From assembly GCA_021208685.1 (NCBI GenBank), contig JAJOJJ010000005.1, forward strand, positions 1 through 42,724: a DNA stretch of 42,724 bases, in the 5' to 3' direction. The DNA comes from Saccharospirillaceae bacterium (lineage in GTDB: Bacteria; Pseudomonadota; Gammaproteobacteria; Pseudomonadales; Oceanobacteraceae). Position numbers and translations under genes: made by a program. The notes under the pieces were generated by a model, which had not been told where the DNA came from, made no database searches, and saw only the letters and a program-made list of their open reading frames with translations. Shown piece by piece: positions 28,201-34,820 of the stretch. Numbering within the stretch: position 1 is the stretch's first letter; the number at the start of each line of letters is the position of its first letter.

Positions 28201-28332
28201 TCACTGGGCTTTGGTATTTTGTTCACCACCTTTATCTGCCTGCTGATCCTGCCAGCGCTGTACGTTGCGCTTGACCGCATTCTCACCCTGCTGGGAATGA
28301 CGCCGGAGCATCATACCGCTTCCGTTTCCTGA
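25213..28332 (+). CDS. RND efflux pump permease, AcrB superfamily
   Basis: A 1039-residue inner-membrane pump. The first transmembrane helix (GVAPNLLMAFLIIGGFLMSL) is followed by the porter domain beginning RKEFIPSYEADMVIVSVGYAGATPSEMEQGVILPIENEL. Proton-relay aspartates D401 and D402 lie in LGIVVDDAIIAGENIYEHM. The second half repeats the layout, with GVVVNDSLILIDYANRRR in the later bundle. It departs from the AcrB/MexB type in its N-terminus (no FFIxRP opening) and is closer to the broad group of uncharacterised proteobacterial RND permeases with an NLLM opening. Substrates are unknown. It ends the channel-adaptor-pump operon. Confidence 0.94.
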   Translation: MSLRYTGPVAWMARHGVAPNLLMAFLIIGGFLMSLNIRKEFIPSYEADMVIVSVGYAGATPSEMEQGVILPIENELSGIDGLKEIVSTATQGSAQITAELENGVDRQQAYQDIQQAVNRISTFPAQMERPLVKIASRSIDVIELALFGPLDAFGLKRLGEQIKDQLLESPDITKVELRGINDEEIHVEISQNDLQRYGLKLSDVAAIIGNNAIEQSAGSVKTGGGDILVTLDDRLYWAEEFRQLPLVSDASGVQLRLGDVAQVRDGFSDSNREITYNGQTSMSFKIYRAESQTPLTVVEAVYKKLEEIRPQLPPGMSLIITDDDGETYKQRVGLLLKNAVVGLILVMVLLSLFLEYRLAFWVTMGIPTAFMGAMLLLPGWDMSINMISMFAFIVALGIVVDDAIIAGENIYEHMQKGMPFMDAAIFGAKEVAMPLAFAILTNVAAFLPLLALPGMMGKLFIAIPIVVISCFMISWLEALFILPAHLGRMKKRDVLHEPHWLDRLQQRVDKGLHRFIQTRYLPLLDKSLRAPGFTLAIAVAIAMIVLAWPMSGRMGFSMFPRLEGEFAVAKVEMPPNAPLHEMQQVRDLLEARLKEVVDPVEAQGKPLVVSVEGDIENATIEIQARLVDTEFRPLSSNEVVKRWREAIGEIPGIRSLTFDAERGGGPSGGAGLTVELRGSNTELLATASAELGDFMRQLSGVKDVASSFTNGKPQWDVELNERGRSLGLEADAVAQQIRAALYGARALRQQRERNEVTVLVRLPNEEREFSADIERLMILTPQGGYVPLADVAILHKELSPASISRRDGRQVVNVTAEVEPREQIPAVMTVLREEIFADLRAKYPTLDFDFRGSQADTQESMSSLQLYGFFSMLLIYVLLAIPFRSYSQPLLIMAVIPFGAVGAILGHLLLGYSMSIMSIMGIVALAGVVVNDSLILIDYANRRRLEAGLSALEAVREAGIRRFRPILLTTLTTFGGLSPMVFETSRQAQFITPMAVSLGFGILFTTFICLLILPALYVALDRILTLLGMTPEHHTASVS

Positions 28333-28338
28333 TGGATT

Positions 28339-28370
28339 GGCGGTCTGACGGAGATTTCCGCCAGACCGCC
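28339..28370 (+). other. Stable hairpin after the efflux operon
   Basis: GGCGGTCTG (28339-28347) and CAGACCGCC (28362-28370) form a perfect 9-bp GC-rich stem, seven bases after the pump stop codon, with a 14-base loop that can pair further (GGA/TCC). No T-tract follows, so it may be a weak terminator or a 3' stabiliser before the SulP gene. Confidence 0.5.
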
Positions 28371-28471
28371 ACAACGCACCTGAGCAGTACCTCAGAGCAA
28401 AACCCTGAAAATGTCTTCTCAGGCTGGTATAGTGCGCGGCTTTGTGAACCAACCCCGGAGAAACCCGCCTT

Positions 28472-30049
28472 ATGTTGCTGCTGCGCGAGTTTATGCAGAC
28501 CTTTTCCCCCAATGTTAAAAACGACACCTTATCCGGCCTGACCGTTGCCCTGGCACTGGTACCGGAAGCCGTGGCTTTTGCATTTGTCGCGGGCGTTCAT
28601 CCGCTGACTGGTCTGTACGCGGCCTTTATGGTGGGGCTGATTACCTCGCTGATGGGGGGGCGTCCGGGCATGATCTCCGGTGCGGCCGGTGCGCTGGCGG
28701 TCGTCATGGTGTCGCTGGTCGCCGAGGCCGAACGTGATTTTGGCTCTGGCACGGGGCCGCAATACTTGTTCGCCGCGGTGGTGCTGATGGGCATTATTCA
28801 GGTGGCCGCCGGGGCGTTGAAACTGGGTAAATTTATCCGCATCGTGCCATATCCGGTGATGCTGGGTTTTGTGAATGGTCTGGCGCTGGTGATCTTTCTG
28901 GCGCAGCTGCCCCAGCTGCAATCCTTCACTCCGGAAGGTAAATGGGGCTGGACCGACGGGGTATGGCTGCAGGGAACAGCGCTGTATGTGATGCTCGGAC
29001 TGATTCTGACCACCATGTTTATTACCCATTATCTGCCGAAAATGACCAAAGCCATCCCATCGGCGCTGGCCGGTATTCTGGTGGTCAGCCTCGCGGCCTG
29101 GGGGTTGCAGCTGGAGACCAAAACCGTGGGCGATCTGGCCAGTATTGCCGGTGGTTTGCCGGAATTTGCTGTGCCTGTGGTGCCGATGACCCTCGATACC
29201 CTGTGGTTTATCCTGCCGTATTCGGTGATTTTTGCCGCTATTGGTCTGATCGAATCGCTGCTGACCGTCACCGTTATCGACGAAATGACCAACACCCGTG
29301 GCCGTGGCAATAAAGAATGTGTGGCGCAGGGAACCGCTAACGTCGTGACCGGTTTCTTTGGTGGAATGGGCGGTTGCGCGATGATCGGTCAGAGCATGAT
29401 TAACGTCAATTCCGGTGGCCGTGGCCGTTTGTCCGGTATTGCTGCCGCGCTGTTTTTACTCAGCTTTATTCTGTTTGCCAGCCCGCTGATTGAACAGATT
29501 CCGATTGCGGCGTTAATTGGTGTGATGTTTATGGTGGTCATCGGCACGTTCGAATGGTCGAGCTTCCGCATTCTGCGCAAAGTGCCGAAGCACGATGCGT
29601 TCGTTTTGATTCTGGTGTCGGCAGTGACGGTTGTTACCGATCTTGCCATCGCCGTCGTGGTGGGTGTGATTGTTGCTGCTCTGGTATTTGCCTGGGAACA
29701 CGCCAAGCACATCAGCGCACGTACCCGCATTCAGGAAAACGGGGCCAGGGTGTATGAATTATTTGGCCCGTTGTTTTTTGGTTCGGTTGCGAATTTTAAA
29801 GAAATATTTGAGCCTGAGAATGACCCGGATGTGGTCATTATTGAGTTCCGTAATTCCCGCGTGGCCGACCACTCAGCATTGGAAGCCATCGACAGCATTG
29901 CCGAACGTTATCTGGCACTGGGCAAAGAATTGCACCTGCGCCATTTAAGTGAAGAGTGTCGCATGATGCTGAAAAAAGCCGGTAATCTGTGTGATGTTAA
30001 CGTGATTGAAGATCCGAATTACCGCGTTGCGGTGGATGAGCTGGCCTGA
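28472..30049 (+). CDS. SulP-family inorganic anion transporter with STAS domain
   Basis: A 525-residue SLC26/SulP protein. The membrane part (about residues 10-410) carries hallmark segments: [30 protein letters not shown], then [20 protein letters not shown], then the conserved [28 protein letters not shown], which lies in the substrate and dimer region. A cytoplasmic STAS domain fills about residues 425-525 ([22 protein letters not shown] ... [21 protein letters not shown]). Transport of bicarbonate, sulfate or a dicarboxylate is possible; the sequence alone does not decide. CGGAG precedes the ATG by 11 bases. The gene is single and ends at a strong terminator. Confidence 0.95.
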   Translation: MLLLREFMQTFSPNVKNDTLSGLTVALALVPEAVAFAFVAGVHPLTGLYAAFMVGLITSLMGGRPGMISGAAGALAVVMVSLVAEAERDFGSGTGPQYLFAAVVLMGIIQVAAGALKLGKFIRIVPYPVMLGFVNGLALVIFLAQLPQLQSFTPEGKWGWTDGVWLQGTALYVMLGLILTTMFITHYLPKMTKAIPSALAGILVVSLAAWGLQLETKTVGDLASIAGGLPEFAVPVVPMTLDTLWFILPYSVIFAAIGLIESLLTVTVIDEMTNTRGRGNKECVAQGTANVVTGFFGGMGGCAMIGQSMINVNSGGRGRLSGIAAALFLLSFILFASPLIEQIPIAALIGVMFMVVIGTFEWSSFRILRKVPKHDAFVLILVSAVTVVTDLAIAVVVGVIVAALVFAWEHAKHISARTRIQENGARVYELFGPLFFGSVANFKEIFEPENDPDVVIIEFRNSRVADHSALEAIDSIAERYLALGKELHLRHLSEECRMMLKKAGNLCDVNVIEDPNYRVAVDELA

Positions 30050-30064
30050 TTCATTGGTAACCAT

Positions 30065-30102
30065 AAAGCCCGGATTATCGCAGGATAACCGGGCTTTTTT
30101 TT
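30065..30102 (+). terminator. Rho-independent terminator after the SulP gene
   Basis: AAAGCCCGG (30065-30073) and CCGGGCTTT (30089-30097) form a 9-bp stem; TTATC/GATAA extends it inside the loop. Eight T residues follow (30095-30102). The A residues on the left side let it act weakly for the convergent kinase gene too. Confidence 0.92.
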
Positions 30103-30119
30103 ATCCGCATTGGGTAGCC

Positions 30120-31068
30120 TCATAGCCTGACCAGCAGTGATTCTGTCTGAGGAATATAACTGCCGCCAAACAGCAGGGCATGGTTCAGTAAATGATAAAG
30201 CTGATACACCGGGCGACGTTGCTCATAGGATTCGGGCAGAGGATTAATGCTGTTATAACCGTCATAAAATGCAGTTGGAAACCGGCCAAATAATTCTGTC
30301 ATGGCCAGATCGGTTTCGGCGTCGCCGTAATAACTGGCAGGATCGAATAAAACCGGATAAGACAAATGCTTGTCTGGATTAAAACCAATATTTCCTGACC
30401 ACAAATCCCCGTGCAGCAAGGATGCTGCAGGCTGATGATGCTCTAATATGTCTTTTGCCCGCTGTAATGCGCGGTCGCCGTTGGCAAAGTGAATACCACG
30501 CTCCCGTAGCTTAGACAGTAAGGGTTGCAGACGCTGGCCAATAAAAAATTCGCTCCAGTTATTGTTCCAGTGGTTATCCTGAGCGCTTTCACCACACCAG
30601 GTTATATGCTCAAAACCATAGCCCTGATCCGTTGTATGCTGGTGCATTTGGGCCAGTTGCTGACCGGCACTGAACCAGTCGCCATGTACTGCGAGGGGAA
30701 TGTGTTGCAGGATCAGATAAGACACCGACGACAGATCCTGGCGCTTGACTGAACCCAGTGCCAGTGGAGCGCAGGCCGCCATGGTGTGGGTGGCAATCAT
30801 GCGCAGCAGGCAGTCCTGCTCGGCCACAAAATGCGGCAGATAATCCGGTTTCTGACACTTTATAAAAAAAAGAACCGGCGGCGGTCTGCACACTGAATTG
30901 CATCTGGCTTTTATGCTGGTGACGACTGAAACCACGCAAGCTGGCTGCTGGCGGGAACAGCAAACGCCGGTTTACGGCATCGGCCAGAATCTCATTCAGC
31001 AACGATTGAGCCGAATCGTCGGCGTTGTAACCGGACACTTGTCCGTCAAGCGCAAAGGCAATGCTCAT
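30120..31068 (-). pseudogene. Fructosamine-kinase family protein (frameshifted in a T8 run)
   Basis: Two overlapping minus-strand frames together give one fructosamine/ketosamine-3-kinase-like protein related to E. coli YniA. The 5' frame supplies the N-terminus up to SVQTAAGS. The 3' frame supplies FFIKCQKPDYLPHFVAEQDCL, the kinase loop LLHGDLWSGN, the metal-binding DPASYYGDAETDLAM and the C-terminal PVYQLYHLLNHALLFGG. The switch point is the run of eight T residues on the minus strand (bases 30864-30871): seven would join the frames perfectly. The start is uncertain; ATG at 31068 is proposed, and it would give a protein about 25 residues longer than YniA. These enzymes phosphorylate sugars attached to protein amines for deglycation. 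It may be intact if the extra base is an error. Confidence 0.85.
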
Positions 31069-31372
31069 GGCACAGCACTCATACATTAAACACTCGTACA
31101 GTTTATGACTGCCGCACACGGAATAATGCAACGCAGTTAACATATTCATACTGCAGACTGAGCCTTGTTTGATGGTTTTACCCTGGGGTTACATGGTTAC
31201 GCCTGGCCGGTAACGCCTCATTCACGAAGCCTGTGACATTGCCCGGCAGCCTTGCGCCGTGGCCTGATGGGCAACAGGCCCAGAGCCGATCTGGCATCGT
31301 TGTAAGCAACATCTTCCTGACGCGACTAATCGAAACACCAACCGCCAATGAATCACGGGCGATCCAACCAGT

Positions 31373-32029
31373 ATGAGAAAAAACATGAAGCATTCAGCGT
31401 CACCTCAGCCGGACAATAACCCTGAAAAAAGCAGCGGGCCGGAGCAAAACAACCTGATTATTTCTGCGCGTCTTCAGGCGGGGCAGCAGATTCCGGCTTT
31501 TGCATTACCGGCACTGGACGGGAGTCTCTGGAGTAGTCAGCAATTACATGGCAAGCCTGCTCTGCTGGTCTTTTTCCGCTTTGCCGCCTGTCCCTTCTGC
31601 AATTTACGCCTGCATCGTCTGATTCAGTTAAAAGAGCAGCTTCCGGCCGATTTTCAGGTGGTGGCCGTGTTTGATTCCTCGCTGGAGGATTTGCGGGCAT
31701 TTTCTGAGCGCCATGATTCGGCTTATCCGATTCTGGCGGATGCGAAAGGCCGCGTTCACCGTCGCTTTGGTGTGCAGTATTCCTGGCTGGGCGTGATTAA
31801 AGGCATGTTGCTGCGCTTGCCGACCGCGATGTATTCCATGCTGGTAAAAGGCTATTGGCCGAGTGCTTTCAGTGGGGCATTGAACACTATGCCGATGAAC
31901 TTCTTTCTTGACGCCAATGGCGTGATACAGCGGGCGTATTACGGTAAAGATGAAGGTGACCATCCGCCACTTCAGGATGTTCTGGCGTTTGCACGACAGC
32001 AAACAGAAGCGCCCACCGTTGCGGATTAA
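31373..32029 (+). CDS. Peroxiredoxin-like protein (AhpC/TSA, redoxin fold)
   Basis: A 218-residue cytoplasmic thioredoxin-fold protein. After a polar, disordered N-terminus of about 30 residues comes the redoxin core: AGQQIPAFALPALDGSLWSSQQLHGKPALLVFFRFAACPFCNLRLHRL, where the CPFC pair near residue 74 replaces the PxxxT/SxxC site of typical peroxiredoxins with a thioredoxin-like CxxC. Later strands are FQVVAVFDSSLEDLRAF and MNFFLDANGVIQRAYYGKDEG. The likely role is thiol-disulfide exchange or peroxide removal. Start: ATG at 31373 or at 31385; neither has a strong ribosome-binding site. It is divergent from the kinase gene; the 223 bases between hold no feature I can name. Confidence 0.85.
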   Translation: MRKNMKHSASPQPDNNPEKSSGPEQNNLIISARLQAGQQIPAFALPALDGSLWSSQQLHGKPALLVFFRFAACPFCNLRLHRLIQLKEQLPADFQVVAVFDSSLEDLRAFSERHDSAYPILADAKGRVHRRFGVQYSWLGVIKGMLLRLPTAMYSMLVKGYWPSAFSGALNTMPMNFFLDANGVIQRAYYGKDEGDHPPLQDVLAFARQQTEAPTVAD

Positions 32030-32072
32030 GCGGCTGCGAAGAACACTGTGGTCACCTGAAATGGTTTATTAA

Positions 32073-32085
32073 TAACCAATGGTTA
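32073..32085. promoter_or_regulatory. Palindrome before the MBL-fold hydrolase gene
   Basis: TAACCA (32073-32078) and TGGTTA (32080-32085) are perfect 6-base inverted arms around a single A, 48 bases before the hydrolase ATG. A -10-like TATGGT follows at 32091-32096. The symmetry and position fit an operator for a small dimeric repressor; no regulator gene adjoins it. Confidence 0.35.
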
Positions 32086-32133
32086 CTTACTATGGTCGGC
32101 CATCCAATTGCCCCGCATATACCGGAGAAAGAC

Positions 32134-33360
32134 ATGAAAGATCCCATTCTGGCAGCCGGAGCGGCAACGATTCTGCTGTTACTGGTAGCCATCTCTGCAC
32201 TGCTGAGCAGTTGTGCCAGTAACCGCAAGCAAAGCAGTCCTGAAAGCGAACGCCTGCAGCAATCCCCTCAATACAATGCGGCAGAAAAGCAATTTACCAA
32301 CCCGGTTCCGCGTCCTGCGCATGGGCTGAAAGAAGTGGCCGGCATTATCTGGGAGATGGCAACCGGTAAGCATCCGCGTTCTGTGCCATCACAGGCGATT
32401 CCGGTACGTCCCTTCAATACCACGGAACTGCAGCAGTTACCGGCGGGTGAACATCGCGTATACCGTATTGGCCACTCAACCCTGCTGCTGGCACTTAACG
32501 GTGAGTTCTGGTTGCTGGACCCGGTATTTTCCGAACGCGCTTCCCCCGTGCAATGGGCCGGGCCTAAACGCTTTCATCAGCCGCCTATCGGTCTGGATGA
32601 ATTGCCCGCGCTGACCGGCATTATTATTTCCCATAACCACTACGATCATCTGGATGAAGCCAGCATCCGCGCTCTGGCGGATCGGGCAGAAGGGTTTTAC
32701 GTGCCACTGGGCGTTGGTCAATACCTGCGTGACTGGGGCGTAAACGAAGAGCGCATTCACGAACACGACTGGTGGCAGGAAACCCAGATTGGAAACACCC
32801 TGATTGCTGCCACACCCGCACAGCATTTTTCTGGCCGTGGTGTACTGGACGGCGATGAAACCCTGTGGGCATCCTGGGTGATTATCCGCGACGATAAACG
32901 CTATTTTTTCAGTGGCGACGGCGGCTATTTTGATGGCTTTAAAACCATAGGCGAACGCTATGGCCCGTTTGATTTAACCATGATTGAAAACGGCGCGTAT
33001 AACCCGCGCTGGGCACACGTGCATATGATGCCGGAACAAAGCGTACAGGCGCATATTGATTTACGTGGCAAACACATGCTGCCCATCCATAACAGCACCT
33101 TCGACCTGTCGATACATGCCTGGTACGACCCGCTGGAGCAGGTGCGGCAACAGGCCGAGCAACGCGATATTGCATTGCTTACGCCGACCATCGGCGAAGG
33201 CGTGATTATCGGCAGCGAACAGCGCTTCAGTTACTGGTGGCAGCCGTTAATTGAGCAGGACGTTGCCGGGCTGGAAAATACAGTGCAGGAAACAGAAACC
33301 GTTGCGGAGCAGGGAGGAGAAAATAAGCGGTTGGCGCAGGGACAATCGGCGGATATTTAA
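32134..33360 (+). CDS. MBL-fold metallohydrolase lipoprotein (NAPE-PLD-like)
   Basis: A 408-residue protein. The start at ATG 32134 has GGAG at 32124-32127, six bases plus three upstream, and yields a lipoprotein signal ending LLSSC with C27; an ORF extension to 32092 is not needed. The metal-binding motif HNHYDH lies at residues 167-172 (H167, H169, D171, H172), followed by later ligands in ATPAQHFSGRG and YFFSGDGGYFDGF and the loop HMLPIHNSTFDLSIHAWYDP. The layout resembles N-acyl-phosphatidylethanolamine-hydrolysing phospholipase D relatives of the lactamase_B_2 group. A phosphodiesterase acting on a lipid in the periplasm or outer membrane is likely, but the substrate is unknown. Its stop codon abuts a MITE-like element. 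Confidence 0.88.
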   Translation: MKDPILAAGAATILLLLVAISALLSSCASNRKQSSPESERLQQSPQYNAAEKQFTNPVPRPAHGLKEVAGIIWEMATGKHPRSVPSQAIPVRPFNTTELQQLPAGEHRVYRIGHSTLLLALNGEFWLLDPVFSERASPVQWAGPKRFHQPPIGLDELPALTGIIISHNHYDHLDEASIRALADRAEGFYVPLGVGQYLRDWGVNEERIHEHDWWQETQIGNTLIAATPAQHFSGRGVLDGDETLWASWVIIRDDKRYFFSGDGGYFDGFKTIGERYGPFDLTMIENGAYNPRWAHVHMMPEQSVQAHIDLRGKHMLPIHNSTFDLSIHAWYDPLEQVRQQAEQRDIALLTPTIGEGVIIGSEQRFSYWWQPLIEQDVAGLENTVQETETVAEQGGENKRLAQGQSADI

Positions 33361-33623
33361 GGCACCTCTGAATAATTCAGTGCCAGCTTCGGCTTACTGA
33401 AAAAGTTCAGATCAAGGCGCCACGTTGAAGGCATAACGGGTTACGTCAAAACCTGGCAACACCGAGCTGGATTTTTTCAGCAAGCCCCGAAGGGCGTGGG
33501 CTGCAGAGCGTTTTGACGGTGTTGTCGATTTTATAAAGGACTCGCCATTCACTGCAATCGACGCCTTGTCAAAAGCACTCTGCAGCACTCACGCGAAGCT
33601 GTGCAGAATTATTCAGAGGTGCC
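33361..33623. mobile_element. MITE-like non-coding element with 18-base terminal inverted repeats
   Basis: The left end reads GGCACCTCTGAATAATTC and the right end is its exact reverse complement (33606-33623). Imperfect symmetry continues inward (AGCTTCG, CAAGGCG and GTCAAAAC occur in both arms). TTAA stands directly outside both ends (33357-33360 and 33624-33627), as for a 4-base target duplication. No open reading frame of note lies within 263 bases. The TTAA target and the CTGAATAA core suit the IS5 group, whose target is YTAR, so an IS5-type transposase acting in trans is suggested; this is inference. The left TTAA contains the stop codon of the hydrolase gene. Confidence 0.75.
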
Positions 33624-33669
33624 TTAATCATCCACTTCAAACCGGATATTCATCCACAGAATTCATAAG

Positions 33670-33691
33670 CCGCCGTGAAACTTCACGGCGG
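33670..33691. other. Hairpin between the MITE and cas1
   Basis: CCGCCGTGAA (33670-33679) and TTCACGGCGG (33682-33691) form a near-perfect palindrome, so a stem of at least eight pairs with a tight loop. There is no T-tract on either side. It may insulate the cas operon from upstream transcription or be an operator; the remaining 33624-33842 region is AT-rich and carries the likely cas promoter. Confidence 0.45.
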
Positions 33692-33719
33692 ATGACATTC
33701 AATGGATTGCCTCACATCA

Positions 33720-33748
33720 TTGATTGCTTATAAATAAGTCAGTATCTT
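33720..33748 (+). promoter_or_regulatory. Possible sigma-70 promoter of the cas operon
   Basis: TTGATT (33720-33725) and TATCTT (33743-33748) have the ideal 17-base spacing and sit about 95 bases before the cas1 ATG in an AT-rich stretch. A second -10-like TTATAG at 33755-33760 lacks a matching -35 box. The call is by inspection only. Confidence 0.4.
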
Positions 33749-33842
33749 CCTGTGTTATAGCGCTTATCACAGCCGTTATGACTAAACGATCAATGCTCAA
33801 ATAAGACAGGGAAGAAAGCCAGCTAAAAGGCTGGTGAACACT

Positions 33843-34820
33843 ATGGATGATCTGTCACCTTCAGACCTGAAAACAATATTGCATTCCAAACGAGCCAATA
33901 TTTATTACCTGCAGTATTGCCGGGTTTTGGTGAATGGCGGACGTGTTGAATACGTTACCGATCAGGGAAAGAAATCCCTCTACTGGAATATCCCGATTGC
34001 CAACACCACAACACTGCTGCTGGCAACAGGAACGTCTGTAACTCAGGCGGCCATGCGGGAACTGGCGAAAGCCGGTGTTCTTGTTGGTTTCTGTGGCGGT
34101 GGCGGGACGCCATTATTCAGTGCTAACGAAATGGATATTGAGGTCGCATGGTTTTCCCCTCAGAGTGAATATCGGCCGACAGACTATTTACAGGGTTGGG
34201 TGACATTCTGGTTCGACGATGAGCTGCGTCTGCAGGCGGCCAAAACTCTGCAGCAAGAGCGTCTGCTAAGACTGAGGCAGGAGTGGGGCCACCGATCACT
34301 GCATGAGCAGGGATTTCGGGTTGATACATCAAGGCTGAATCAACTGTTAGCCGGAAGTGAAGAACGGATTCAGCAGCAGACGGATACCACCGGCTTGCTT
34401 ACCGAAGAAGCCCGCCTGACCAAGGCGCTGTTTAGACTGGCAGTCGATACGGTCAATTACGGCGATTTTACCCGTGCCAAGCGAGGCTCTGGTTCAGACC
34501 CTGCCAACCGTTTTCTCGATCATGGTAATTATCTGGCGTATGGTCTGGGCGCTACCGCGACCTGGGTTTTAGGCCTGCCACATGGACTGGCAGTGCTGCA
34601 TGGCAAAACCCGGCGTGGCGGACTGGTATTCGATGCCGCCGATTTAATAAAAGACGCCTGTATTCTGCCGCAGGCGTTTCTGTCGGCAATGCGCGGTGAT
34701 GATGAGCAGGCATTCCGCCAGAATTGCATTGAGGCCCTGACACGCAGCGAATCCCTCGACTTTATTATTGATACGTTAAAAAGCGTCGCACTCAATACAG
34801 CCTCAAGGGCGGTCGTATGA
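33843..34820 (+). CDS. cas1: Type I-F CRISPR-associated endonuclease Cas1
   Basis: A 325-residue integrase that, with Cas2, inserts new spacers at the leader end of the array. The start MDDLSPSDLKTILHSKRANIYYLQ matches Pseudomonas Cas1f; the upstream in-frame GTG (33834) is better read as part of the GGTG ribosome-binding site, six bases before the ATG. Predicted metal ligands are E189 (in LLTEEARL), H253 (HGLAVLHGKTR), and D264 and D267 (FDAADLIKD), all present. The length equals the family. The gene overlaps cas3 by four bases (ATGA), so the two adaptation proteins are coupled, as is usual for type I-F. Confidence 0.97.
   Translation: MDDLSPSDLKTILHSKRANIYYLQYCRVLVNGGRVEYVTDQGKKSLYWNIPIANTTTLLLATGTSVTQAAMRELAKAGVLVGFCGGGGTPLFSANEMDIEVAWFSPQSEYRPTDYLQGWVTFWFDDELRLQAAKTLQQERLLRLRQEWGHRSLHEQGFRVDTSRLNQLLAGSEERIQQQTDTTGLLTEEARLTKALFRLAVDTVNYGDFTRAKRGSGSDPANRFLDHGNYLAYGLGATATWVLGLPHGLAVLHGKTRRGGLVFDAADLIKDACILPQAFLSAMRGDDEQAFRQNCIEALTRSESLDFIIDTLKSVALNTASRAVV

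Noticed and set aside
33361-33623. The inverted repeat as a simple bidirectional terminator.
   Set aside because: Arms 227 bases apart with TTAA outside both ends fit a transposon-like element far better than a terminator hairpin.
33624-33842. A second CRISPR array or degenerate repeats upstream of cas1, as in some Pseudomonas I-F loci.
   Set aside because: No piece of the GTTCGCTGCC or GGCAGCTCAGAAA sequence occurs there; only a hairpin and promoter-like boxes are seen.
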